A stretch of 64,000 nucleotides of DNA from Acanthosoma haemorrhoidale. Taxonomy: Eukaryota > Arthropoda > Insecta > Hemiptera > Acanthosomatidae. Position numbers and translations under genes: made by a program. Numbering within the stretch: the stretch's first letter is position 1; every line of letters starts with the position of its first letter. The notes beneath the pieces are model-generated. The model was not told the DNA's origin, searched no databases, and saw nothing but the letters and a program-made list of their open reading frames with translations. The stretch is taken from the NCBI GenBank assembly GCA_930367205.1, contig OV884009.1, positions 91,657,189 through 91,721,188 of the forward strand, given 5' to 3'. Shown here piece by piece: positions 24,160 through 36,124 of this stretch.

Positions 24160-25430
24160 CTATAAGACTGGTTTCAGTGCAGGCTTAAGTTCGAACAACA
24201 ACTTGGTGAGACTGCAACACCACGTCGCATCGAACTTCCGGAGCAACAGAGCTACCGCTATGATCTCACTGGACTGTTCGAAAGCCTTCGACTCTGTGGA
24301 CCACTACACCCCACTCCAACGTCTGAGGGAATACGAATTCTCGGATCAGCTACTGAACCTGATGACTTCATACCTCACAGGCAGAACTTTTTCGGTTCGA
24401 ATAGGCACCACGCCTACGACCCGAAGAAAATACACTTCCGGTGTCCCCCAAGGATCAGTGCTAGGCCCCCTGCTGTTCAATATCTACACCGCCCACATCG
24501 TAGGAGCCTCATACCCCAACTGTGAGGTATCGGCGTATGCAGACGACATCGGTGTCTACAGAACTAGCATCAATCCCACCAGAGCCCTGAAAGTTGCTGA
24601 GAGCGCCAGTCAACACATTGCTGAGAAATTCGACGCTGTCAACACCAAAGTCAACCCGGCCAAGACGCAATTATATTTATTTATAAATTTGGAAGAAAGA
24701 AGTTACCTAAATCCTTCGCCTTAGACAGCAAAGAGTGCTCCGTGAGCAACAAGCTCTCTTGACACATCTCAGCAAGAAGTTAAAGAGTGTTAGGAAAACG
24801 TTCTGCAGCCTAGGACACCTACTTCACAGCCCGGCTTTATCAGTACGCCTCAAGCTGCTGATTTACCAGAGCGTCCTGAGACCTGCTTTGATGTACGGGA
24901 CCCCACTATTCAAGTATCTAACTCCTTACACTCTAAAAACGCTCCAGCAATTTCAGAACAGAGTTCTCCGCACCTCCCTCAAACATACCCCGTTCGACCG
25001 AATGAAGGCAGACGAGATCCACGAAAAATTGCTCACCATCCAAGATTTTATCAAGAGACTACACATCAAATTTTTCGATTCACTTCGACACAGCCACAAT
25101 CCACTATTCTCCGACCTCCAATGCCCGACCCGAGCCCCTGACGGGGACTGAACGATCCACACTCAACCGAAGCACCATGACCCCTTCTACCTGCTCAGGG
25201 TGGGTCGATCTCCCGGCCGATAGGCCGACACAGTGCAGCCCCCTTCAGAGGTGGGGCCAGGTATGACCTGGCCGACTACAAACCAATGTCTAGTACCCCT
25301 AGGCTCCACCATAAGTAGACTCTCACTACCTTCCCGAACCCACCCGCCTCCTTTAGGCATCCCACACCCCATATCCTTCAAATAGGACTCTCCTCAGTGA
25401 AAGGCACCCATCAATCCAAAATAATTTTCC
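24160..25430 (+). mobile_element. JkB: second Jockey-clade LINE, 5'-truncated
   Basis: An abrupt change from A/T-rich flank to GC-richer coding DNA occurs near 24160, the usual look of a 5'-truncated LINE insertion. It contains the core and C-terminal part of a reverse transcriptase followed by a GC-rich 3' UTR from about 25152 (CCGGCCGATAGGCCGACAC, GGGGCCAGGTATGACCTGGCC) to about 25430. Its sequence is unrelated in detail to JkA, so it is a separate family. No other copy is in the window. Confidence 0.85.
24163..25151 (+). pseudogene. JkB reverse transcriptase, 5'-truncated and frameshifted
   Basis: The first frame (24203-24724) holds the palm motifs of a non-LTR reverse transcriptase: motif A LDCSKAFDSVDH, motif B SGVPQGSVLGPLLF and the catalytic motif C AYADDIGVY. 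All catalytic Asp residues are intact. After a stop at 24724 the protein continues in another frame (24735-25151) with LSKKLKSVRKTF, LIYQSVLRPALMYGTPLF and LQQFQNRVLRTSL, the conserved region beyond the thumb. The segment between NPAKTQL and LREQQALLTH is shorter than in relatives, which suggests a deletion at the frame break. The endonuclease domain and ORF1 are absent. Assignment to the Jockey superfamily rests on motif order; the exact clade is uncertain. Confidence 0.85.
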
Positions 25431-27824
25431 TTTAATTTTTCCCACATCCTATTTTTTATAAGTTTGAGAGCTATGGGGGGGGGGAAATCCTCTATAAATA
25501 CAGTGGTGGGGCCGCTTCAGTTATTATTATCATTACTAATATAAGTAACCTAGCTGCTGGCTCGACCATTGTACTTATTGATATCCTGCATACTCACTAG
25601 GAAACAAGGTACGTAACATATATTCTATTTAAATGAAAGGAGTGTTTCTAATATTTTTTATTGAGGGATCGTTGTTAAAATATTTTTTGCAACACAGCCC
25701 ATTACCGAATAAATTAGGATGTCATACGTTTGAATGCATCATTAATTTCCTTTTTGTCAGATTTTGCAACAAATAAATTATTAAAAATTAAATTTAGAAA
25801 AAAAACAAACAATATTAAGAAACCTCTGTCATGGTGATAATATACAGTGAAAGACTATTTTTCATGGGATTTATCTTCAACAAAAGCACAATATACTGGT
25901 CATGTCAGCTTGTAATAAATATTTACATAAAGCAAGGTATTATATTTGGAGGAATATTTGTTTTGACCTTTTGCAAACTTATCGTTTTAATGTGCTTGTT
26001 TTGTTGCTGAGTGGGGACATTTCGAAAGAATAAAAATGATGTTAAACATATCTACCCATAGTTATCATTTGTAATTTTTGATATATACCTTTTATTTTAG
26101 TGCATTAGTATATTTCCTGCTATTTCTAAACATCTGTTTTGAAGAACTTGAAATTTTGGTAATAGGAAATGCTCGTGCATCCGTAACATAATATTTACAG
26201 AATATTCATAAATACAATAGTAATAATGATATTAAGCGTATAGGGTGTAATAACTTGTAGGGTTTATGTAATTAAAATGAACATATAGTCTTTTAAAACA
26301 GATTGACGATTATTTAAATCCCTCTTATATGTATGTGTTTTTGATGAAGTTCTCACAGCAAGATTTTAATTAAAATTATTAATGTTGAAGATATGAGAGT
26401 GGATGAGTTTGATATCATTTCAAAGTTATATCAATGCCTCAATTACTCATAAAAGGGGACAAGATTTCTACAGCTTATTTAGGTCATTAATGCTGAAAAG
26501 AAAACTGCTTCGACATAAATTGTTCTCGCTATATATTTTGAACATTTATTAACCAGCTAGTGAAATGGTGGGGATAGAAGTGATATAAAAGACGGAAACC
26601 TTTCAGCAAGGGCAAGATATTATACATTGAGCAACGGTGCCGTTTGATGATTTGTGTTTATTTCCGTCAAGGGCCAGTTGGTTTAATACACTGTTGAAGG
26701 GAGCAGAGCTCAAACAAGCCACTCTTCATTCTATACATCCCGTCACGCTTGACGTCCGTTGAAAAGGGTGCAACAAAATTATCGACCAAGACGAGTCGAG
26801 ACAATGCTGGGAAGCCACTGATCAAGCCAGCACATGTGCCCTGCAGTTGACACAGTGATAGGAGATAAGTTCCTCTGTCTGTAGTCCCCCCGGCTTTCAC
26901 CCATTGGTCTGTATTTGTAAATGGTGTAATACCATCTAACGGTTATTCGCACGCGAGTAAGCACTGTTTAACTAGGTGCGCTAGTTGAAGCGATACTAGC
27001 TATGTTCTTACTTTTATACTTAAGTGTTTATTGCTCAAATATAAATACAATTTTATTACAGTTATTATTTTATACAGTTTGTATTCTTGACCCCTAGTCT
27101 CGTGATCTATCGTTCATAATGTATTAGCAATTTTCAGCTTGTTTTCGGCAATTCATGATAACATACTTGTTAGTCAGATATAAAGTAATACACAAATACT
27201 GCAAACATAAAAATTTATTTAAAATAATTCTATAAATAAAATACTTACAATATTAAATTGTAAAAGTTTGTAATTGAGTAGGAGAAGTGCTGGAACCATC
27301 AGCTACCATCCAACCGAACGGTGCCTTCAACGCGTATTCGGCTGCCCAGGTAACACACTGAAAGAAAATGCTTAATCTCTTTTATTCCTTTGTGACTACA
27401 GGGTCGCTACCCTTAAATTTATTTTCCTTATAAAGGACGCTTACAAGCTCTCTTTTGTTTTACACAGTCGTTCTTTGAATAAGGGCGAAAGTAATTAATC
27501 ACATTGACTAATAGGAAACCCCAAAAATGCAGAGTGCTAATTACTATACCTTTATTGGCAGCCCTTAATCTTATGAAAATGTCCAATGAGCATCCCACGT
27601 GTGGTTGTTCTACTATTTAATTACCTTTTTAATTAATAATATGGCCAGGGCTGTTTGGTACAGTATTATATGAGAGTACGAAAGCTTGTTGGTTTTTGAA
27701 TCCTTATTCAGGAACGGTCAAAGAAAGGGTCTGTTGTGGCAACCTCTTAATTACGAATAATTAGAAGTTGCCCTCCTCTCGGCCCAGAAAATATCTATTT
27801 ATGTTTCCATATTTTAATAATAAA
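25431..27824. other. Unique DNA; possible regulatory block at 27340-27810
   Basis: No gene is recognised. At 26560-26960 the composition is GC-richer and minus-strand frames up to 77 codons occur, without a known domain. The block 27340-27810 is non-repetitive and holds a CCCACGTGTGG E-box and at least five TAATTA/TTAATTA words. The tail CTTAATTACGAATAATTAGA (27748-27767) is a near inverted pair. It resembles an enhancer-type element, but this is inference only. Confidence 0.35.
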
Positions 27825-28700
<876 letters not shown>

Positions 28701-29284
28701 TTTGTCATCCTGCATCTGTAAATTCTCATTATTAGTTGTGGTTTAAACTTTATTTTTAATTTTTGCTGTTACTTTGTTGTTTTTTTCACTGTCACTCGCT
28801 ATTAATTTCTAGAATTTTTCTCGATCTTTCATTTATAACACAAGCCCAACGGTGTTTTGGTGCTGGATTATCTTGAGTTGATTTCATATGAATTTGATGC
28901 CCTAAACTCAAATATGGCATTAGTTTTTGCCTCGGAGCTTCAGTTACTAGGATATGATGTTGTAGTTAAATATTTTAACACTATTTTAAGTTCATTCCAT
29001 GAATCAAAAAAAAAATTAAACAAGGAATTTCTAATAATAAAGGATAAAGGAAAATGTCATTGATGAAACTAACTATTCTCTGAACACATATTCAGAAGCT
29101 ACTTTTCCATGACATTATTCAATGCAAACAACAAAGGGACTACTTTTCCAACTGCAGCAGTAACCTGCCAGCATGCGGGTATCGTAAGGGGTCTCCATAG
29201 TTTTAATATCCTGGTGAAACCATTCCTAACTGGTGCCTCCTGATTTTTCAAGGAAACGCTCTAAAAGGCTGTGCACAATTAAAA
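28701..29284. other. Unique DNA with one unassigned frame
   Basis: A 68-codon plus-strand frame (28857-29063; LDYLELISYEFDALNSNMAL and onward) has an amino-acid composition that looks protein-like. I recognise no family, and it has no splice or promoter context. The rest is A/T-rich with no match. Confidence 0.3.
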
Positions 29285-30390
29285 ATCCTAAAATACCATC
29301 TTGTTTCACACCCACTCCGTCGTGATGATGGGTCCTGGGTGGCTTCGGATGGCTAAAGATCAGAAGAATTCGCTCTGCATCCTTTCAGTACATTCACTCC
29401 TCACCTTTCTCTTCCAAACAATAGCTGTTGAAGATTTCATCACTTTACCTATCCCTCTCTCACTTCCACCAAAAGGAAGTTCTAGTTCGAAGGAAATCTC
29501 ATCTCTCAATAGAAAATAAATTACTAATCTACAAAGTTGTACTTAAGCCAATCTGGACATACAAAATAAAGCTATGGGGAACAGCAAAAAAATTCGAACA
29601 TCAAGTGTATCCAATCCTTTCAATCGAACGTCCTAACAACAATAGTAAATTCCCTTTATTAGGTCAGCAACAAAACACTTCGTAATGATCTTAATATACC
29701 CTACAGTTTTGAACTCAACCCTTCCAAGTTCATGAAATTCCTTAGTAACCTATCCAACCAGCCTAATCCCCTATCACAGTCATTACACTGCACCACTCAT
29801 CCCTAAAATCCTCCTCAGGGACTAAAGCGGCACTAGACCGGTGACCTGCTATAAGTGCCTGACAGTGGGAGTCTACATAATGTAGTCTTCTACTGTGACA
29901 AAAATCCACAACTTTTAAGGCCCTTTCGCCTCGGATGCACTGATAAAGGAAACGCTGAGTTAGAACAATGAAATGATAAAATGATCACCCCACCACAGAA
30001 TAGCCCAAACGACGACGCTTCGCATTAAACAGATACCAGTTAGCTGTCATTTACCTGTGAATCTGCATGTAAATCTGCTTGTAAACCGCTGTTTAAGGAT
30101 ACTATAGTCCTGAGCGTCTGTGGTCGCACTCTTGGTCAGCCTCCACTGGCTCCTAGCCAGAGACGCGGCTGATAGAGGAGCGATGGGGACTTCCCAAGAC
30201 TCCGCTTCCACTTTAGCATGCGGGGGAGGAGACAATCATATTGATTAGGAGTTCTCTGGGCTGTTTGTAAATACTGTATGAATGAGTAAGTGAATGAATA
30301 TTGAAGATATAGTATGAATGGGAACATTTATCACAATTATTTATTTCCCCATAAGGCAGATTGTAATTTTTTCGCAATAAAGAAGTTTAA
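29285..30390 (+). mobile_element. JkA LINE copy lacking the RT core, long-3'UTR class
   Basis: The 5' part (29285-29440) equals the EN-RT linker of the long copy (CACACCCACTCCGTCGTGAT; compare 42370). It then jumps directly, near 29465-29490, to the ORF2 C-terminal region (LSIENKLLIYKVVLKPIWTY in outline). The whole reverse-transcriptase palm is therefore missing. The 3' UTR (29830-30385) holds an extra roughly 200-bp section (about 29878-30105, including CCTTTCGCCTCGGATGCACT) shared only with the copy at 53.17 kb. The end has the usual GGCAGATTGTAATTTTTTCG tail. It is a dead copy. Confidence 0.85.
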
Positions 30391-31170
30391 ATTTTTTAAT
30401 TTAAATAATTAAAATATTGGGAACCTGATATTGTGATAGGCTATGAGTGTTGGAAAGAAAGCGCATCTGAGTTTATCATATATGTTGGAAGCCTCTTTTC
30501 AACGTACAGGAACACGACACCTATTATCAATTTTTATTATTTAAGAAAATATTACTATAAATATTACCCTGGTCTTTATGCCATCAGCTAAATTACAAGG
30601 CCGGCTGTAAAACACACCTGCCCACTTAAAAGCCAACCGTTATACGGCGTTTGGGCGAGAGCTTCTCGAGAAGATCTTCGAGACAGAGGAAGTCGTTAAG
30701 AACAAAAATAATCTAGTGGGTATTAACCGCAGCCTGGACTCGCCCAGCCATCAAACATCTGAACAGCAGCAACATCCTCAACGTTAGCCGGCCAGAATAA
30801 AATTACGTCCCTGCGGGAGGAAAAAACACAAAAAGAAGTTTGCATTTTACGTCACTGAAAGGGAAGTCTAAAAGCAGACCGGCTTATTACTTATGCCCCT
30901 CCCCCTACCTTGAGTCCTGTAATCTACCGTCCCTTGTATGAATGGCACGAAACCCTACACTCTCAAAGTAGTTCCTTTTGCGGGTTGTGAGAGCAGGTGT
31001 GTTAATAGGGAATGGTTGATCTAAGTCGAAATGATTCTGTGGATGAGATTCTGTGGCAATGACGTATTTTAAAAGCATTGAAGAGTCGACTGTCTACTAA
31101 AGATTACATGACGCCACAATAAATGTTGGCATAAGGATTTGGAGAGAGCTTGACAGTATAAATACTAGCT
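30391..31170. other. Unique flank of the LTR element
   Basis: The region 30590-30950 is locally GC-richer (GGCGTTTGGGCGAGAGC, TTCTCGAGAAGATCTTCGAG) and non-repetitive in this window. No coding frame is recognised. A regulatory function is possible but unsupported. Confidence 0.35.
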
Positions 31171-31175
31171 GATAT

Positions 31176-31338
31176 TGTTTGGATGTAATAAGTAACAACA
31201 CAAGTTAACAAAAGAACCAAGTTTATTAATCAGTTCACACACGCATCACAACATTAGCAATCGGTTTATATACATACAAAAGCTCTGGAGGTAACAACCA
31301 GGTTCAGGTTATAACTTACAAATGTTACCAACCTAACA
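31176..31338 (-). repeat. 3' LTR of the miniature retrotransposon
   Basis: 163 bp. Read on the minus strand it starts TGTTAGGTTGG and ends CATCCAAACA. It has a TATA box GTATATAAA (31265-31273) and a polyadenylation signal AATAAA (31222-31227) at sensible spacing for U3-R-U5. It is identical to the other LTR. Confidence 0.95.
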
Positions 31339-32438
31339 TCCCCCTCCTTAATCATGAACGGGGCGTTTATTTTCACACTGTCTTTTTGAAGATCAAGATC
31401 AACAGAGCCGATCGGTCGAACAACAAATCCACCAAAGGATTCAAGAAGTACATCAGTTTTTCTTATATTTAAGCCAGCATCAAGTTTCTGAAGAGCAGTA
31501 GTTGTTATAACATTAACTTGGGATCCAGTATCGAGTTTGAATTCAATCGGTTGATCGTTAATTTTAAGCAAGGCCAGCCATTCATTTTTCCCCTGAGTGA
31601 TAGCATCACAGGCACACAGGTTTAAAGAATCCAACTTAAAAACATCATTACTCGCCTCCACCACTTCATGAGCCTGTCGAATGCGATTATTACGCTTATT
31701 TCCGATGCATTGTTTTGCAAAATGATTGAATTTTTTACAGTAGGAACACTGCTTACCAAATGCTGGGCACCGTCCTTTAGCGTGGTTGAAGCCACAGCGA
31801 TCACAAGCACGGTCCCGGAGCTCTGGTGGTCTTTTCATTTGTGGCTTCCGATTTACTTCGAGTATCTCCGTCGACGTATCAATCGATGTTTTCACTGGAG
31901 GTGGTGCTTTTAAAATTTTCATGTTGAGCTCTGCCATCTCGACTGTTTTACAAAAATTAACTGTTTTTTCCAATAAAGGGTCCTCTCTCAAAAGTCTTTC
32001 TTGAGTACTTTTGTCATAAAGTCCAAGAATTATTTGGGATTTTAGCAATTTTTCTTCTTGTTCACCGAATTCACAAGGCGCTACTAGTGATTTTAGATCA
32101 GCAAAATACCGTTCAAATGGTTCATTTGCTGCTTGCTTTCTGCTAAAAAAATTATAAATCACCATTGTCTCATTTTTCCGTGGGGTGCAATGCTTTTCTA
32201 GGACGTCTAAAATGGAAATTACTGTTTCATTACCTGGTTTTAACGTCGTGATTGTGGAGTAAAGTTTTAAACCATCGGATCCCAATAAGTTTTTCAGTCT
32301 CGCTACTTGGACCTCTCGCGATTTCTTATCAGTCTCTGTGGCTACAAAATAAACTTCTATTTCAGTCCGGAATCTTCTAAAGCTCTCGGAGAGGTTATCC
32401 ACGTTGACGTCGAATTCTGAGGGTTTGTTGAACTCCAT
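31266..32438 (-). CDS. Gag with partial retropepsin (Gypsy-type), intact frame
   Basis: This is the only gene of the element. The frame is open from 32450. I prefer the second Met (32438, MEFNKPSEF), because the first is four codons upstream and MEF-type starts are common in these Gag proteins. In order: a helical Gag region of about 200 residues, with a W/F-poor capsid-like core typical of insect Gypsy polyproteins; two zinc knuckles near residues 217-249 of the longer frame (CDRCGFNHAKGRC and CSYCKKFNHFAKQC); and a retropepsin start with the catalytic KLDTGSQVNVI near residue 308. The protease ends early. After APFMIKEGDVR the frame runs through the polypurine tract into the LTR, which encodes the last about 21 residues, so the usual C-terminal ILG element is absent. 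Gag function (particle assembly, RNA binding) looks intact, but protease activity is doubtful. Confidence 0.92.
   Translation of the reverse strand: MEFNKPSEFDVNVDNLSESFRRFRTEIEVYFVATETDKKSREVQVARLKNLLGSDGLKLYSTITTLKPGNETVISILDVLEKHCTPRKNETMVIYNFFSRKQAANEPFERYFADLKSLVAPCEFGEQEEKLLKSQIILGLYDKSTQERLLREDPLLEKTVNFCKTVEMAELNMKILKAPPPVKTSIDTSTEILEVNRKPQMKRPPELRDRACDRCGFNHAKGRCPAFGKQCSYCKKFNHFAKQCIGNKRNNRIRQAHEVVEASNDVFKLDSLNLCACDAITQGKNEWLALLKINDQPIEFKLDTGSQVNVITTTALQKLDAGLNIRKTDVLLESFGGFVVRPIGSVDLDLQKDSVKINAPFMIKEGDVRLVTFVSYNLNLVVTSRAFVCI
31339..31349 (-). other. Polypurine tract
   Basis: Minus-strand AAGGAGGGGGA immediately precedes the 3' LTR, the position needed to prime plus-strand DNA synthesis. 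It is also translated, as part of the KEGD segment of the gag-protease frame. Confidence 0.9.
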
Positions 32439-32476
32439 GGCTAATATCACGTCCGTTTGTTCAGTTTAAACTAAAA

Positions 32477-32487
32477 CGACTGCGCCA
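32477..32487 (-). other. Primer-binding site, tRNA-Ser type
   Basis: Directly next to the 5' LTR, on the minus strand, TGGCGCAGTCG is complementary to the 3' end of insect tRNA-Ser (CGACTGC acceptor strand, G, CCA). The 17.6/297 group of Gypsy elements uses the same primer. Zero-spacing to the LTR is normal for Gypsy elements. Confidence 0.9.
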
Positions 32488-32650
32488 TGTTTGGATGTAA
32501 TAAGTAACAACACAAGTTAACAAAAGAACCAAGTTTATTAATCAGTTCACACACGCATCACAACATTAGCAATCGGTTTATATACATACAAAAGCTCTGG
32601 AGGTAACAACCAGGTTCAGGTTATAACTTACAAATGTTACCAACCTAACA
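32488..32650 (-). repeat. 5' LTR of the miniature retrotransposon
   Basis: Identical partner of the LTR at 31176-31338. TATA box at 32577-32585 and AATAAA at 32534-32539 on the minus strand. Identity of both LTRs indicates a recent insertion, since LTRs are made identical at integration. Confidence 0.95.
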
Positions 32651-32655
32651 GATAT

Positions 32656-34045
32656 AAATATTCTCGCAATTTGTATTTGTCTCTTATCACTATTCCTTTC
32701 AAACTCTAGCGGGGGATTCTTCTGTGAAATACAAACAGATCTTCCACCCAAATTTAAGATCCTTAGGGGAGTCAGGAATATATTGAGGTATATCAGCTCT
32801 TATGCGGAGATATAAAATTAACTAAAAATACAATAAATAAAGAATAATATCTACAATGAGGAATACTGAACTTGCTTACAGACAAAGACAAGGGTGCAAC
32901 CTATTTCGCCTCACGTATTAGAAGCGATGTAGGCCAACTCTACCAGCCAACCAACTATTGTACAACAAGCAGCCATAAACAGTTTTTTTTCACTCAGGAT
33001 TACTGAGGCGAGCTTTAAACTATTTGAATAAGTGTAAAAAATAAACAAGAAACTTTGAAGAAGGAGGCCCACTCCTATAAGGTGACCGCCTATTTTATTC
33101 AGCCGGGCTCCGTGCAAGCGTGTCACCTCTTCCATTATGTGATTCCTAGAGTCTCTAGCTTGCTTGGCTATCTCTCCTCACAGACTAGCACATTCACAAC
33201 ACCGAATATTTCATAAAAGTTAGGGAAGATAATATTTGAGCTCTTTTGGAATAAATTAAAACTGAAGTGTATAACCATTGTTGTAATTTCCAAGTATAAT
33301 TTCAATGACATTTCATATTAATAAATAATTTCACTACAAACAAATTTATTGCTTATTGTACATTAAATAAACCAGGAAATCCTCCAGCAAACCCTCACGG
33401 CCACTAAAATAATATTTAGACCTGTTAAAATAGATGAATATGATTCTTTAAAAAATATATATATATATATATATATATCGGCATATACTTTACATATATC
33501 GTCTTGTACCTGGAACATGCAGTCAAAACGAGGCTCCCAACAATCCTAATTAAAGTCAGTTTCTAAACAGATTTGACAATAGTCGGTAGCATTATTGTCG
33601 TTAGATCGATTTACACTATTTATAGATGTGAATATATACCATACATAGTTACATCCACTATTTTTAGATGATGATCATGGCGTATAAGTAGAAATAAAAC
33701 TACCTCAAGTTTAATTAATTTCCTGTAACTTTTGAGGTTTTTCAAGTCACAGTTAAACAGCTATTTCCTACTCCATTTTTCTTTTACAATATAAGGCTTT
33801 AAAAGCTGGACAGCGCGAGTTCGCATAACGTTAACTCTGTGGATCAGATGAATTGAAGATTTTGTTGGGAGAATTTCATACAGTTTATGAATGGACAATC
33901 TTTCCTCAAACTATGTATGTCTGCATCAGGTCATGATAACTAGAAAACAATGGAAGCGTTAAGCGTCATTGGTAATAATTTGTCGCAATACTTAGGTTGA
34001 AAATAAAACTTTCTAATATAAAAATCTTTACATCTTAACATCTTA
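32656..34045. other. Unique DNA with an (AT)n tract at 33450-33478
   Basis: A 74-codon minus-strand frame at 32911-33135 has hydrophobic stretches but no recognisable family. A pure AT dinucleotide run occupies about 33450-33478. Otherwise nothing is recognised. Confidence 0.45.
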
Positions 34046-34047
34046 AC

Positions 34048-34395
34048 AATCTTTATTGTGCAATAATTACAATCTGCCTTCTTATAAGGCAATAATAATA
34101 CAGATAAATGATCTCATTCATACCATATTTACAGCATCATTCACTCGCTCATTCATACAATAGGACATGATTGGACAAACTGGCCATTGCCAGGACTCCC
34201 ACCGTCACGCGTTTATAGTAGGTCACGAGGCCACTGCCGTTTCAGTCTCCGAGGAGGATTATAGGGATGAGTGGCGCAGTGCAATGAATGTGCTACAGGA
34301 TTAGGGTGGTTGGAAAGGCTACTGTGGAATTTCATAAACTTGGAAGGGATGAGTTCTAGAATGTAGGGTATATTAAGATCGTTATGAAGGGTGAA
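34048..34395 (-). mobile_element. JkA LINE fragment, short-3'UTR class
   Basis: The minus-strand tail is nearly the same as the 5.87-kb copy: end of ORF2, the short 3' UTR with the CATGTCCTATTGTATGAATG junction, and the terminal GCAGATTGTAATTATTGCAC. It breaks off abruptly at about 34394 in the coding part (5' truncation). A dead fragment. Confidence 0.85.
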
Positions 34396-36124
34396 TCTCT
34401 ATTAGCTAATATTTTGCCATTAACTAAAAGTACAGATATTATCTTAATGTAGGTATGGTTTTTAATTCTTCAACTACTATTTGAGTGCTTTGTACTACAA
34501 CAATGGCTACGCACACTGCACTCCAGGTCCTCTATGAAACGTCCTTACCACTCATAAACTCTTGCTTCACTCTTGGCAGATTCACCTAAAGCCATTGTCA
34601 ACATTTCGAAAACTTTGCTGCACTTTATTTCATTTATTTGAAAAAATTTAATACAAATTCTTTGATCCAGTTTTTTTTTTAAACTTAAAACACCCAAACA
34701 CGTATAACCTTAGTGACTGCTACTATAAAAGTAAGCATTTAAAACATCTGCAAATTCCAAAGTATTTTAAAAATTGTATCAACATGATAAAAAAAACATT
34801 TTTACCGCGAAATTCTCGTTACTTTTGGATCAAACCTCGTACATCTTAGACAATTTCAGCCAGTCCTAATTGTTATTTTGTATGTTTTATTGTTCATTTA
34901 TATGTGTTAATGGTGTTTTATATGTTTACATTTATTGACAGTATCTTTAACTTATCCTAGCTTAAGTAGTAATATCTTATTTCAGATTTTTCAATGGTGG
35001 ACAAAATATTAGGTCAGAAAACAGTGAAAAATTCGCTTATTTACCGTAGGGCTAGAATATAACCCACTGATCTTTGGACGCACTGTATAATTTTGTGTTT
35101 CTTCTATCGTTTTTTAAGGAAGAGACACTTTCATCCCGAAACCGGTTGCCTTTTCTGTAAGATATAATTTATTTTAACGTTTGAGCAGAATGAGGTGCAG
35201 CTCTATGATGTCTCATTCCCTCAGGGAATACAATATTCGAGCACTTTCTTAGTTTCCCAGCCCATTCCATCCTAACAATATTCTTTCAAAGGAACACTTT
35301 ACAAAAGAATTCCAGATCTCATCCAATAAATTGTGAATTGATTGAAAAAAAAAAATAAAACTTATTCAGTCCTCCGAGGAGCTTAGAGTTTGAAAACTGA
35401 GATAGTTAGTCACCTTTTGAAAAATAATACTCGGTCCGTGGTACTTTAATGGCTACTGAACAATTAAAATGAATTTATTTATTCTTTAGTACATTGATCC
35501 ACATGAACAACCTACTAACCGTGTTACTATTGCTACGACATGATTACCAGATCTCATTTAAGGTTTTTGGACATTCTTCTATACAGTTAAAATTAACTTT
35601 CACAAAAGTTATAGCATAACTTGAATGTTCTTTATGTTAGACACCCCGTAGCCTGCATTTTAGCACCTAACACACGTACGTTCCCCGTTAACATCTGAAT
35701 TAGGATCTACTATCCGTGGCTTCGATTTTTACAAACATTGTACAGTCATAATGTAAATATTTATGAACACGTAAACATATCCTTGTAAAATAATTTAAAG
35801 TCTTGGATCCTAAAAGGGAAATATGCACCACGTAACTGAGGCCTTTTTACTGAAGTCAAAATCAAACGTTTGACTATAAATAGCTATAAAAATCTTATAA
35901 GCTATAACTAACTTTTGATTTACTAATACTTTTAACGGTATATGAATAAATTTGTGTAAGTATATAAAATAAAATACATTGCTGTAAGTAATCCTATGTT
36001 TTTTAGTCTTATGACATGCCAGGCTAAACAGATTGTGGCCTGATGACTGTAAATAATAAGTATTGTTATTCCTTATCTCTGCTACTACATATGTTTTGTA
36101 ATAAAGTCGAATGCCCCACATTAC
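34396..36124. other. Unique AT-rich DNA, nothing recognised
   Basis: A 103-codon minus-strand frame (35810-36121) shows no domain and a low-complexity A/T-driven composition. Near 35130 a CATCCCGAAACCGGTTGCC word resembles motifs found at LINE or Penelope ends, without other support. Confidence 0.4.

Larger units (their letters stand above)
31171..32655 (-). mobile_element. Complete miniature LTR retrotransposon carrying only gag/partial protease
   Basis: Two 163-bp LTRs (31176-31338 and 32488-32650) with TG...CA ends are identical by eye over their full length. They are flanked by a perfect 5-bp target duplication GATAT (31171-31175 and 32651-32655). Just inside the 5' LTR (minus-strand sense) lies a tRNA-Ser-type primer-binding site, and just before the 3' LTR a polypurine tract. 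The whole element is 1475 bp, with a single gag/partial-protease frame in between. There is no reverse transcriptase, RNase H or integrase, so it must be mobilised by proteins of another element. The intact ends and target duplication show that this is an insertion of the short form itself, not a deletion after insertion. Confidence 0.95.

Noticed and set aside
24160..25430. Horizontal transfer of the GC-rich LINE
   Set aside because: Different composition alone is not evidence. LINE coding sequence is often GC-richer than insect intergenic DNA.
35810..36121. 103-codon minus-strand frame
   Set aside because: A/T-driven composition, no domain, no start context and no splice signals.
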